In this document: one piece after another, positions 15,368-22,339 of the stretch
Layout of the letters: each line of letters opens with the position of its first letter
How positions within the stretch are numbered: position 1 is the stretch's first letter
Assembly: GCA_937896505.1 (NCBI GenBank)
Contig: CALBNP010000091.1
Location: 1-25,482 of the forward strand
DNA from: an uncultured Bacteroidales bacterium
GTDB lineage: Bacteria; Bacteroidota; Bacteroidia; Bacteroidales; F082
Reading direction: 5' to 3'
Length of the DNA: 25,482 bases
Position numbers and translations under genes: made by a program
Notes under the pieces: generated by a model
Database searches by the model: none
Told to the model about the DNA's origin: nothing
Seen by the model: only the letters and a program-made list of their open reading frames with translations

Positions 15368-17689
15368 CTATGAGATAATCGTCAACTTGGCGAATTTCAG
15401 CATGAGTTGCTTGGTGTCGCTGGTGTCGAACCTGACGGTAGCTTTCTTGTTGGCTCCCGCTCCATCGATGGATAAGATGGTTCCCATGCCGAATTTCTGG
15501 TGCAATACTCTCATGCCTTCTTGCAGCAAATCGGGGTTCGATGGCTCGAAATTTTGCGGATTGGTGATGGGTGATGGATTGGGAGTGCTTGGTGATGGGT
15601 GAGAGGTGGCTGATGTGTTTTCTATCTTCTTGAAACCGTGGCGTTCAGGTTCGTTGAAACTGCGTCCGAAACGTGAACCGCCGCCAAAAGATGAAGTGCC
15701 ATGAAATGCGGCTTTCTGTGGGCGGTCGATAAGAGCCGGGTCGATTTCGTCGATGAAACGCGAAGGCTCGCTGAGGGTCAGGTTGCCGAAGCGGTAGCGC
15801 TGCTCGGCGCAACTGAGCGTGAGTTTGGTCATGGCACGGGTGACGGCAACGTAAAACAGTCGGCGTTCTTCTTCCAATTCTTCGCGGGTGCTGAGCGACA
15901 TAACGCCAGGGAAGAGGTTCTCTTCCATACCGGCCACATAGACGTAAGGAAACTCCAAGCCTTTTGCGGCGTGGATGGTCATCAGGCTGACGTAGTCGGG
16001 ATTCTCTTCTTCTTTCTTCATCTCGCTGTCGGTGAGCAAGGCGACGTCTTCCATGAATTGCACCAAATCGACGCGAGCGGCTTCGCCGGTGGTTTCATCC
16101 ACTTGCTTGTCGCTGAATTCCATGATGGCGTTGAGCAGTTCTTCCACATTTTCCACGCGGCTCTCGCCTTCGGGTGAATCGTCTTCTTTCAGCACCTTAA
16201 TCAATCCAATGCTGTTGGTGATATGCTTGGCCAATTCGAAGGCGTTCATCTTCTCTTGCAACGATTGGAAACTCTTGATCATCACTACGAAATCGCGTAT
16301 CTTGTTGATGGTTCCCATGTTGAAATCGGCAGGGAACACATTGTTGGCGATGCAACGCCAGATGCTTGCCTTGTGTTCGTCGGCACTGACGATGAGCCTG
16401 TCGATGGTGGTTTTGCCTATGCCTCGCGCTGGATAGTTGATGATGCGCAGCAAAGCCTGCTCGTCTTCGGGATTGATGACGATGCGGAAATAGGCCAGCA
16501 GGTCCTTGATTTCCTTGCGGTCGTAGAACGAAAGTCCACCATATATTTTATAAGGTATGTTCTGTTTGCGTAAGGCTTCTTCCAGCGAACGCGACTGGGC
16601 GTTGGTGCGGTAGAGGATGGCAAAGTCCTTGTTGGCAAGTTGGCGGCTCATCTTGTAACCGAAAATGCTGTTGGCTACCAAAGTGCCTTCTTCGGTGTCG
16701 CTGTTGGCCTTGATGAGACTGATGCGCTCGCCGACTTCCTTGTCGCTCCATACCTTTTTCTTGATTTGGTCTTTGTTGTGCGCAATGACGCTGTTCGACG
16801 CATTGACGATGTTTTGCGTCGAGCGGTAGTTTTGCTCAAGGCGAATCAGCTTGTAATCGGGGTAGTCGTTCTTGAAATTGAGGATGTTCTGTATGTTGGC
16901 ACCACGGAAGGCATAGATGCTTTGGGCATCGTCGCCTACCACGCAGATGTTCTCGAAGAGGGCTGCCAGACGGCGGACGATGAGATATTGGGCATAGTTA
17001 GTGTCCTGATACTCATCAACTAAGATGTACTTGAAGTGGTTCTGGTATTTGTAAAGTACCTCTGGATTGTCGCGAAGCAGCACGTTGGTGTAATAAAGGA
17101 TGTCGTCGAAATCCATGGCGTTGGCACGGTGCATGCGGTCGTTGTAGAGTTTGAAGAGCTGGGCCATCAGCGGTTTGTTCGCCTTGCGGTCGGCTTCCTG
17201 AATCTCTGGGTCTTTGGCATAGTCGTCGGGCGAATAAAGGCTCGACTTGGCCGATGAGATGCGCGAGAGCACCGACTTGGGCTGATATATTTTTGTGTCA
17301 AGCTGCAAGTCCTTCAATATCTGGTTGATAAGCGCTTTTGAGTCGTCGGTGTCGTAAATGGTGAAGTTGGAGGTGAATCCAATTTTCTCGGCTTCGATGC
17401 GAAGGATGCGGGCAAAGATGGAGTGGAAAGTTCCCATCCACACATTGCGGGCGTCGCTGGCGTTGACAAGTTGGGTGATACGCTCTTTCATCTCTCGTGC
17501 GGCCTTGTTGGTGAAGGTGAGGGCCATGATGCTGAATGGGTCGATACCTTCCTGAATCATGTATGCCACTCGATAGGTGAGGGCGCGGGTCTTGCCCGAA
17601 CCGGCTCCTGCAATCACCATGACGGGACCTTCAATAGTCGTAACCGCCTCTCTTTGAGGCTCGTTCAATTCGTTCAGTAAATCTATCAT
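15368..17689 (-). CDS. uvrD: UvrD/PcrA-type superfamily 1 DNA helicase
   Basis: ATP-dependent 3'-5' helicase for repair and removal of protein-DNA blocks. The 773-aa product has the SF1A motifs: LNEPQREAV Q-motif (8-16), Walker A GAGSGKT (28-34), motif Ia ALTFTNKAAREMKER, motif II VDEYQDTNYAQY, motif III VGDDAQSIYAFRGA, motif IV LEQNYRS, motif V TIHAAKGLEFPYVYV and motif VI FYVAVTRAMTKL. The C-terminus has a PcrA-like Tudor fold (VLHQKFGMGTILSIDG to LMLKFAKL). Before it is a Ser/Pro/Asn linker encoded by a repetitive CCATCACC-type stretch (about 15545-15610). The frame is open 18 codons further upstream, but the ATG at 17689 fits the family start and lies just after a -7 box. Confidence 0.95.
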   Translation of the reverse strand: MIDLLNELNEPQREAVTTIEGPVMVIAGAGSGKTRALTYRVAYMIQEGIDPFSIMALTFTNKAAREMKERITQLVNASDARNVWMGTFHSIFARILRIEAEKIGFTSNFTIYDTDDSKALINQILKDLQLDTKIYQPKSVLSRISSAKSSLYSPDDYAKDPEIQEADRKANKPLMAQLFKLYNDRMHRANAMDFDDILYYTNVLLRDNPEVLYKYQNHFKYILVDEYQDTNYAQYLIVRRLAALFENICVVGDDAQSIYAFRGANIQNILNFKNDYPDYKLIRLEQNYRSTQNIVNASNSVIAHNKDQIKKKVWSDKEVGERISLIKANSDTEEGTLVANSIFGYKMSRQLANKDFAILYRTNAQSRSLEEALRKQNIPYKIYGGLSFYDRKEIKDLLAYFRIVINPEDEQALLRIINYPARGIGKTTIDRLIVSADEHKASIWRCIANNVFPADFNMGTINKIRDFVVMIKSFQSLQEKMNAFELAKHITNSIGLIKVLKEDDSPEGESRVENVEELLNAIMEFSDKQVDETTGEAARVDLVQFMEDVALLTDSEMKKEEENPDYVSLMTIHAAKGLEFPYVYVAGMEENLFPGVMSLSTREELEEERRLFYVAVTRAMTKLTLSCAEQRYRFGNLTLSEPSRFIDEIDPALIDRPQKAAFHGTSSFGGGSRFGRSFNEPERHGFKKIENTSATSHPSPSTPNPSPITNPQNFEPSNPDLLQEGMRVLHQKFGMGTILSIDGAGANKKATVRFDTSDTKQLMLKFAKLTIIS

Positions 17690-17708
17690 TGCTTGTTCTT
17701 TATGCTGG

Positions 17709-17716
17709 CAAAAATA
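17709..17716 (-). promoter_or_regulatory. Putative -7 box for uvrD
   Basis: TATTTTTG on the minus strand, 19 nt upstream of the uvrD ATG. The nearest upstream TTG (within the palindromic TTGCAA at 17738-17743) is 24 nt away, longer than ideal. That same hexamer supplies the -33 of the divergent plus-strand promoter. Confidence 0.5.
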
Positions 17717-17737
17717 CAAATTATTATGGAAACGCGC

Positions 17738-17767
17738 TTGCAATAAGCACTGAAATCACTATCTTTG
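17738..17767 (+). promoter_or_regulatory. Promoter of the pseudouridine synthase gene
   Basis: TTG (17738-17740), 19 nt, TATCTTTG (17760-17767) match the -33/-7 consensus with ideal spacing. The predicted leader is about 20 nt. The box also covers the in-frame TTG at 17765, which argues against that codon as the translation start. Confidence 0.75.
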
Positions 17768-17791
17768 CCCATCTTTAATTATTGTGTCGGT

Positions 17792-18337
17792 ATGGTAATC
17801 CTTTTCAACAAACCTTTTGGTGTCTTGAGTCAGTTTACGCCCGAGGCTGGACATCAGGCTCTCAACGATTTCGGCTTTCCGCCTGAGGTGTATGCTGCTG
17901 GCCGTTTGGACCACGACAGCGAAGGCGCCTTGCTGCTGACTGATAATGGCGCATTGGTCAAGAAGCTGCTTGATCCGAAATTCGAGCATCCGCGCACCTA
18001 TCTTGCGCAGGTCGATGGCGACATCACGCCTGAGGCTTTGCGGCAGTTGTCCAAAGGAGTGGTCATCAAAGGTTATCGCACGAAACCCTGTAAGGCTGAG
18101 AAGGCCGAAGCGCCAGAAGACTTGTGGGAACGTGTTCCGCCAATTCGCTATCGTGCCAACATACCAACAAGTTGGGTGCGACTCACGCTTATCGAAGGGA
18201 AGAACCGTCAGGTGCGCCACATGACGGCAGCCGTGGGTTTCCCGACTTTGCGGCTCATCCGCGTTCAGATAGGAAACATTGCCTTAGATGGATTGCAGCC
18301 AGGCCAATGGCGCGTGGTTAGGGAACGGGTGATTTGA
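17792..18337 (+). CDS. rluE: RluE-like rRNA pseudouridine synthase
   Basis: RsuA-family enzyme that converts a uridine of 23S rRNA to pseudouridine (U2457 for E. coli RluE). The 181-aa product lacks an S4 domain and starts directly with the catalytic fold: ILFNKPFGVLSQFT, then GRLDHDSEGALLLT with catalytic Asp40, the YLAQVDGDIT strand, and IEGKNRQVRHMTAAVGFPTLRLIRV near the C-terminus. The frame is open 9 codons upstream from a TTG, but that codon sits in the -7 box, so the ATG at 17792 is the likely start. Single-gene unit, divergent from uvrD and ending in a palindrome-rich region. RluE specificity is inferred from the short form and overall similarity. Confidence 0.88.
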   Translation: MVILFNKPFGVLSQFTPEAGHQALNDFGFPPEVYAAGRLDHDSEGALLLTDNGALVKKLLDPKFEHPRTYLAQVDGDITPEALRQLSKGVVIKGYRTKPCKAEKAEAPEDLWERVPPIRYRANIPTSWVRLTLIEGKNRQVRHMTAAVGFPTLRLIRVQIGNIALDGLQPGQWRVVRERVI

Positions 18338-18351
18338 TTGTTTTGTAGAGT

Positions 18352-18493
18352 CTGTTTTGATTTAGGTGAAACAAATAACAATGTCATTTCGACCGTAGGG
18401 AAGAAATCTATTGTTATTTGTCTCACTCAAAAAAAGCCTATAGACACACTCCTTCGTCGGTATGACATAGGCTTTTTTGAAAAATCAAAACAG
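18352..18493. repeat. Nested palindromic intergenic element
   Basis: This fills most of the gene-free stretch 18338-18656. Outer arms CTGTTTTGATTT (18352-18363) and its exact complement (18482-18493) enclose two hairpins. The first has 17-bp arms with one mismatch (18366-18382 with 18410-18426). The second has 12-bp arms (18430-18441 with 18467-18478). The loop of the first, TGTCATTTCGACCGTAGGG, can alternatively pair with CGTCGGTATGACA at 18455-18467. The core TGTCATTTCGACCG resembles dispersed palindromic repeats I recall from Bacteroidota intergenic regions. I see no ORF here worth calling. Confidence 0.75.
18430..18478 (+). terminator. Likely terminator of the pseudouridine synthase transcript
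   Basis: The stem AAAAAAGCCTAT / ATAGGCTTTTTT has a 25-nt loop. The A and T runs form the outer stem, as in bidirectional terminators. It starts about 92 nt after the stop codon and is part of the nested palindromic element. The long loop makes it less certain than the other terminators in the window. Confidence 0.55.
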
Positions 18494-18521
18494 GCACTAA
18501 ATAGTTGAAACAATTTAGTGC
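18494..18521. repeat. Small inverted repeat
   Basis: GCACTAAAT (18494-18502) and its exact complement ATTTAGTGC (18513-18521) have a 10-nt spacer and no T run. They directly abut the outer arm of the nested palindromic element. TTAGTGC recurs at 18544-18550. No function is evident. Confidence 0.6.
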
Positions 18522-18620
18522 GAATTATTTGAGGAAAAGCGGATTAGTGCTCCAAAGCAATGGAGTCGATTATCGGTTTTAGAAGAAAAATATTGTGTTG
18601 GAGAGTTTTTTTGGAAAAAG

Positions 18621-18655
18621 AAAAAGCCTTAACTTGGTGATAGTTAAGGCTTTTT
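18621..18655 (-). terminator. Intrinsic terminator of the tRNA-Ser pair
   Basis: Perfect 14-bp arms AAAAAGCCTTAACT and AGTTAAGGCTTTTT have a 7-nt loop. On the minus strand the stem ends in a T-rich tract. It begins 1 nt after the 3' end of the tRNA-Ser(CGA) gene. Confidence 0.9.
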
Positions 18656-18656
18656 G

Positions 18657-18742
18657 CGGAGAGAAAGGGATTCGAACCCTTGGAACGCAAAGCGTTCAAC
18701 GGTTTTCGAGACCGCCCCGATCGACCACTCCGGCATCTCTCC
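18657..18742 (-). tRNA. tRNA-Ser, anticodon CGA
   Basis: An 86-nt class II tRNA. The acceptor stem is GGAGAGA paired with TCTCTCC, followed by discriminator G. The anticodon loop is CTCGAAA with anticodon CGA (+ positions 18706-18708), reading UCG codons. The long variable arm (TTGAACGCTTTGCGTTCCAA) and T-arm GGTTCGAATCC are clear. CCA is not encoded. It lies second in a pair with tRNA-Ser(TGA), and the terminator follows at once. Confidence 0.97.
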
Positions 18743-18755
18743 TGGGTCAAAAGAA

Positions 18756-18773
18756 AAGCGACTTGCGTCGCTT
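18756..18773 (-). terminator. Hairpin between the two tRNA-Ser genes
   Basis: On the minus strand a 7-bp stem AAGCGAC / GTCGCTT carries a GCAA (GNRA-type) loop followed by TTCTTTT. It fills the 33-nt spacer. It could be a partial terminator that lowers expression of the distal tRNA, or a processing signal. Confidence 0.55.
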
Positions 18774-18775
18774 GG

Positions 18776-18860
18776 CGGAGACAGAGGGATTCGAACCCCC
18801 GAAGCCTTTCGGCTTAACGGTTTTCAAGACCGCCGCTATCGACCACTCAGCCATATCTCC
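18776..18860 (-). tRNA. tRNA-Ser, anticodon TGA
   Basis: An 85-nt class II tRNA. The acceptor stem is GGAGATA paired with TGTCTCC (one G-T pair), with discriminator G. The anticodon loop is CTTGAAA with anticodon TGA (+ positions 18824-18826), reading UCA and, with wobble, other UCN codons. The long variable arm contains AAGCCGAAAGGCTT, and the T-arm is GGTTCGAATCC. CCA is not encoded. It is first in the pair and lies 4 nt downstream of a -7 box. Confidence 0.97.
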
Positions 18861-18864
18861 GCTG

Positions 18865-18893
18865 CAAAAGTACAAAATTTATCATTGCTGCAA
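18865..18893 (-). promoter_or_regulatory. Promoter of the tRNA-Ser pair
   Basis: On the minus strand, TTG (18891-18893), 18 nt, TACTTTTG (18865-18872). Only 4 nt separate the box from the mature tRNA 5' end, so transcription should begin at or very near the tRNA itself. Confidence 0.7.
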
Positions 18894-18986
18894 GTTTTTC
18901 TGCGAAAAAAAACTTTTTTTTCAAAATGACTTACTTTTTTTAGTTTGTAATTGATTGATTTATATATAAATGATGAATGTAAAATA

Positions 18987-19036
18987 ACCATGCCAAAATT
19001 GTAAAATCGAATGGTTTTGTTTCAAAAATGCATGGT
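18987..19036. repeat. Inverted repeat upstream of the regulator gene
   Basis: ACCATGC (18987-18993) and its exact complement GCATGGT (19030-19036) are 36 nt apart. The right arm falls where a -33 element would be expected for the downstream -7 box, so it could be a binding site for a regulator, possibly the gene's own product. A 7-bp match in AT-rich DNA may also be chance. The rest of the 18861-19081 gap is AT-rich, with runs of A and T near 18905-18922. Confidence 0.3.
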
Positions 19037-19053
19037 CGTTACGTTATAAACCT

Positions 19054-19061
19054 TATATTTG
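19054..19061 (+). promoter_or_regulatory. Putative -7 box of the TPR regulator gene
   Basis: TATATTTG matches TAnnTTTG, 20 nt before the chosen ATG. There is no TTG at the right distance upstream, so the -33 half is missing or replaced by an activator site. It also lies inside the longer open frame, which favours the ATG at 19082. Confidence 0.45.
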
Positions 19062-19081
19062 CACTCCATTTTTCGATAAAA

Positions 19082-20725
19082 ATGAAGAGAAATAGTGTGT
19101 CAATAGCGTTTTATGTGCTCCTAGTAGTCGCTGTTTTTGGTGGATGCTCGAAGGAGAAGTCGCCATTTTCGGAGGCTTCATCACCTCGTCACATGAATGA
19201 GTTGCGGCAAATTGATGCACTTTTGGATGCCAATCCTTCTGCGGCTCTCGATTCCATCAATCGTCTGAAGCAGGATGGAAATGTCGAATCGTGGTCGTCG
19301 CTTGATGCCAACGAACTGAAGTTGCGCGAAATACAGGCCCGATATAAGTGCCGTTCATTGTTGCCCGATAGCCCTGACCTTGAGCCGGTAATCAGTTTTT
19401 ACGACAGTCTTGTGTCGCTCTTTCCTGATGATTCGGAGTTGCGTTTCTTGCGTGCTAATGCCTATTATTATAAAGGTGTGGAATGTGACGACGATGTTCA
19501 GGCTTTTGCGCATTTCATGAAGGCATACGAACTGGTCAACGACTCCATGAAGTCGCTTGAAGGGCCAAAATGCAATCGTTTCGTCGCATTGTCATGTACG
19601 CGCTTGGGCGAAATCCTTTATTATTATGGACTTTTTGAAACCGCTCGTTCCTATTTCCAAGTGGCTTGTGAGCATTTCGAGTCGATAGGCGATTTGGTGG
19701 CAGTTTCTGCTGTGAAACGTAATGAAGCTGCTATATATCAGGCAAATAAGCAATATGAAAAGGCCATTTCTACTTTTGCCGAGGCCGAATCGTTGCATCC
19801 TGTCAGCGAAGCTTTTGCCTATCATGCCATGGGCGGTTTGCTTTTTGACCAGCAGGAATACGACTCCGCATTGTTCTATCTTGAACAATCGTTCAGACAA
19901 AGTGACCCTTTCGCAAAGACAGATGCGGCGGCCAAACTATCTGAAATTTACCGATTTAAAGGACAAGTGGATGCGGAAATTTATTATACGCGCTATTTCG
20001 TTGAGAGTTCGCTGCACGAGTCGAGCCTCACTTCTCATCGTATGGAAATTGAATATTTGCTGAAGAAAGACAACCTTGATAATCCGTCTGAAGACTCTGG
20101 AAACCATTCGTTTGTGATTCCAATGCTTTTGGTGCTCGTGCTTTTGGCGGTGATTGCGGTGATGGCTTATGTCATCGTAAGAAACCGAAAACGGATTTCG
20201 CATATCGAGAGTAAGATTTCAACCATCGAACGCAAACATTTGCAGGAAAATGCCGATAAGGACTTGGAAATCGAGCAGATGACGCAAAAGTTGATTGATA
20301 CGCGTGAACAATTGGAAAATGCCACGAAAACGACTTTCGAGGAATCGTGGAAGAACTTCTCTGACTGTGCGATAGCCAACAAAATAAGGCATTCTGTGGA
20401 AGGCGAGGATATCATGATAAAGAACGTTGGAATGTATCCGAAACTGAAGTTGAAGGAAGTGGATTTCCTTGAACTGATTCGTATGGCCAATGGCTGTTTC
20501 AATGGCTTCTCGTCGCGATTGTTGCACGATTATCCAGAACTCACAACCTCTGACTTGCGTCATTGCTGCTTGGCCTTGCTTGGCATGAATGATGCGGAAA
20601 TGGCTGTGCTTGAAGGCATCTCGTATAGCGGTTCGAATCGTAGGACGAAGAAAATCGTTTCCGTATTGAGTATGGACGACAGCCTCGAGCAATCAGTTTT
20701 GATGTATCTCCGAAAATATTGGTAA
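19082..20725 (+). CDS. Membrane-anchored TPR regulator with lipoprotein signal and C-terminal HTH-like domain
   Basis: Predicted one-component signalling protein of 547 aa. Residues 1-21 are a lipoprotein signal with lipobox-like VFGGC (Cys22). About 35-335 are TPR-like helices (repeated A-Y/F patterns such as YYYGLFETARSYFQVACEHF). A single transmembrane helix spans about 343-365 (VIPMLLVLVLLAVIAVMAYV). A charged coiled coil covers about 370-425. The C-terminal part (from about 487) resembles LuxR-like HTH domains of Bacteroidota TPR regulators (LTTSDLRHCCLALLGMNDAE, then SYSGSNRRTKKI). This topology puts TPRs in the periplasm and the HTH in the cytoplasm. The frame is open 18 codons upstream, but only the ATG at 19082 gives the lipoprotein signal. 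The target is unknown; the downstream envelope genes are candidates by position only. Confidence 0.82.
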   Translation: MKRNSVSIAFYVLLVVAVFGGCSKEKSPFSEASSPRHMNELRQIDALLDANPSAALDSINRLKQDGNVESWSSLDANELKLREIQARYKCRSLLPDSPDLEPVISFYDSLVSLFPDDSELRFLRANAYYYKGVECDDDVQAFAHFMKAYELVNDSMKSLEGPKCNRFVALSCTRLGEILYYYGLFETARSYFQVACEHFESIGDLVAVSAVKRNEAAIYQANKQYEKAISTFAEAESLHPVSEAFAYHAMGGLLFDQQEYDSALFYLEQSFRQSDPFAKTDAAAKLSEIYRFKGQVDAEIYYTRYFVESSLHESSLTSHRMEIEYLLKKDNLDNPSEDSGNHSFVIPMLLVLVLLAVIAVMAYVIVRNRKRISHIESKISTIERKHLQENADKDLEIEQMTQKLIDTREQLENATKTTFEESWKNFSDCAIANKIRHSVEGEDIMIKNVGMYPKLKLKEVDFLELIRMANGCFNGFSSRLLHDYPELTTSDLRHCCLALLGMNDAEMAVLEGISYSGSNRRTKKIVSVLSMDDSLEQSVLMYLRKYW

Positions 20726-20815
20726 TTTAATGAAAAATAGATAGTTGTACTGATTTTGTTGATAATAATTGAAATCTTCGAAAAGAAAAATCCGAAATAA
20801 ATAAGTTAGAATTAT

Positions 20816-20823
20816 TAGTTTTG
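20816..20823 (+). promoter_or_regulatory. Possible -7 box of the GWxTD operon
   Basis: TAGTTTTG fits TAnnTTTG and lies 21 nt before the ATG. No -33 TTG is present at the usual distance. The 119-nt gap after the regulator gene shows no clear terminator, so co-transcription with the regulator is also possible. Confidence 0.4.
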
Positions 20824-20844
20824 CTGAATTAAAAATAAATCACG

Positions 20845-22314
20845 ATGAAAAGATTGTATTTAACTTTTGCTTTGCTCGCACTTGCTTTTACAGGAATGGC
20901 GCAGGTGAAAATGCTGAAGCCTTATTATTCTGTTACGACTTATAATGTGCCAGATTCTATTTCATTCGTCGAAAATGCCATTGCAATTGATTGCGGGTCG
21001 GCTGTGTATAAGGAATTTCAGCCTGGTTTGTTTAGGGCTACGGTTGAAATCACGACGATGTTCAGGCAAGGCGACAATTATCCGGCCTTCTCTAAGGTTG
21101 CAGTGGATAGCCCTGTGATTTCCGACACTTCGAAAATCAATGGTGCTTTCATCAACCAGCAGCGCTTCCCTTTGCCCGCTGGAAAATATGACATGATTCT
21201 GTCAGTCAGAGATTTGAATGTGATTGACGGAAGACCGTTGAACGATACTTTGGTCGTTGAGATGAATTACGGAAAGAATCCATCGATTTCCGACATCCTG
21301 CTTTATGATTCCTTCGCAAAGGCTTCTAAACCATCGGCTTGCACTAAGAGTGGCATGGATTTCCTGCCTCGCGTCTATCCGTTCTATGGCAGCAACGAAA
21401 CCAAGCTCAACTTCTATGCCGAGCTTTACAACAGCGATAAATTGTATGACGAAGGCAAATATTTGGTCAACTATTATATCGAGACTTGCGAGTCATCGAC
21501 ACGCTTGCAGGACTACATCTTCGTGAAGCGCTTCCCTGTGGCTCCGGTCAATGTGCATTTAGGCTCTATCGACATCAGTTCGTTGCCATCGGGCAATTAT
21601 TACCTAGTGGTCGAAATGCGTGACCGTTCCAACGCGCTGATTTGCTCGAAGAGCATCCGCTTCTTCCGCAGCAATCCGGGAGCAAGTTACGACATGTACG
21701 ACCTGAGCGCTGTCGGTGTTGAGGCAACGTTTGTGAGCCAAATCAATAATATCGATACACTTCGCAAGTACATCAGTTATCTCGATCCGCTGTGCTCCGA
21801 ATCGGAACGCGATTATTCCTATAATTTGGTAAGAGATGGCGATTTGAAGACCATGCAACAATTTTTCCTGAATTTCTGGAATTCGCGTTCACCGATGAAT
21901 CCACGTTTGGCATGGGAAGATTATTTGGCTGCTGTGCGTCGTGTCAACTTGTCGTTTGGAACGCCGTCCTATCCTGGCTATCGCACCGACCGTGGCTATG
22001 TGTTCCTGAAATACGGACAGCCTGACAAGATTGTCGAAAGTCCCAATGAACCAGGCGCTTATCCATACGAAATCTGGCATTATTACGAGGTCGCCAACCA
22101 ACATAACAAGCGTTTCGTGTTCATGTCGAAAGACAATGTCACCAACGATTTCCACTTGATCCATTCTGACGTCATCGGTGAAATCAATAACCCGCGCTGG
22201 CAGCTTGAAATCTATTCCCGAATCAACTATAATATCATCAATGGCATTGACCAGACAGAATACGAAGGAGGTTGGGGAACACATGCTGGCGACTTGTATG
22301 ACAATCCAAGATAA
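20845..22314 (+). CDS. GWxTD domain-containing exported protein
   Basis: Function unknown. The 489-aa product starts with a signal peptide (MKRLYLTFALLALAFTGMAQ, likely cut after Ala19 or nearby). The middle (about 25-290) is beta-rich, with repeated segments of the type LPSGNYYLVVEMRD and LPAGKYDMILSVRD that suggest Ig-like or surface-adhesion folds. The C-terminal GWxTD domain (about 330-440) has FFLNFWNSRSPMNPRLAWEDY, then GYRTDRGYVFLKYGQPDKI (378-396) and YPYEIWHYY. The Trp of the family's name motif is Tyr379 here. I recall such proteins in Bacteroidota and related phyla as envelope proteins of unknown role. It is the first gene of a three-gene unit with an acyltransferase and a glycosyltransferase, which points to envelope or surface-glycolipid work. 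Confidence 0.85.
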   Translation: MKRLYLTFALLALAFTGMAQVKMLKPYYSVTTYNVPDSISFVENAIAIDCGSAVYKEFQPGLFRATVEITTMFRQGDNYPAFSKVAVDSPVISDTSKINGAFINQQRFPLPAGKYDMILSVRDLNVIDGRPLNDTLVVEMNYGKNPSISDILLYDSFAKASKPSACTKSGMDFLPRVYPFYGSNETKLNFYAELYNSDKLYDEGKYLVNYYIETCESSTRLQDYIFVKRFPVAPVNVHLGSIDISSLPSGNYYLVVEMRDRSNALICSKSIRFFRSNPGASYDMYDLSAVGVEATFVSQINNIDTLRKYISYLDPLCSESERDYSYNLVRDGDLKTMQQFFLNFWNSRSPMNPRLAWEDYLAAVRRVNLSFGTPSYPGYRTDRGYVFLKYGQPDKIVESPNEPGAYPYEIWHYYEVANQHNKRFVFMSKDNVTNDFHLIHSDVIGEINNPRWQLEIYSRINYNIINGIDQTEYEGGWGTHAGDLYDNPR

Positions 22315-22339
22315 TCGTTAATTTTCAGCGATTTAGAGA

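Noticed and set aside
18544..18954. Several open frames across the tRNA genes
   Set aside because: They run through both tRNA-Ser genes and their terminator, so they are not real coding regions.
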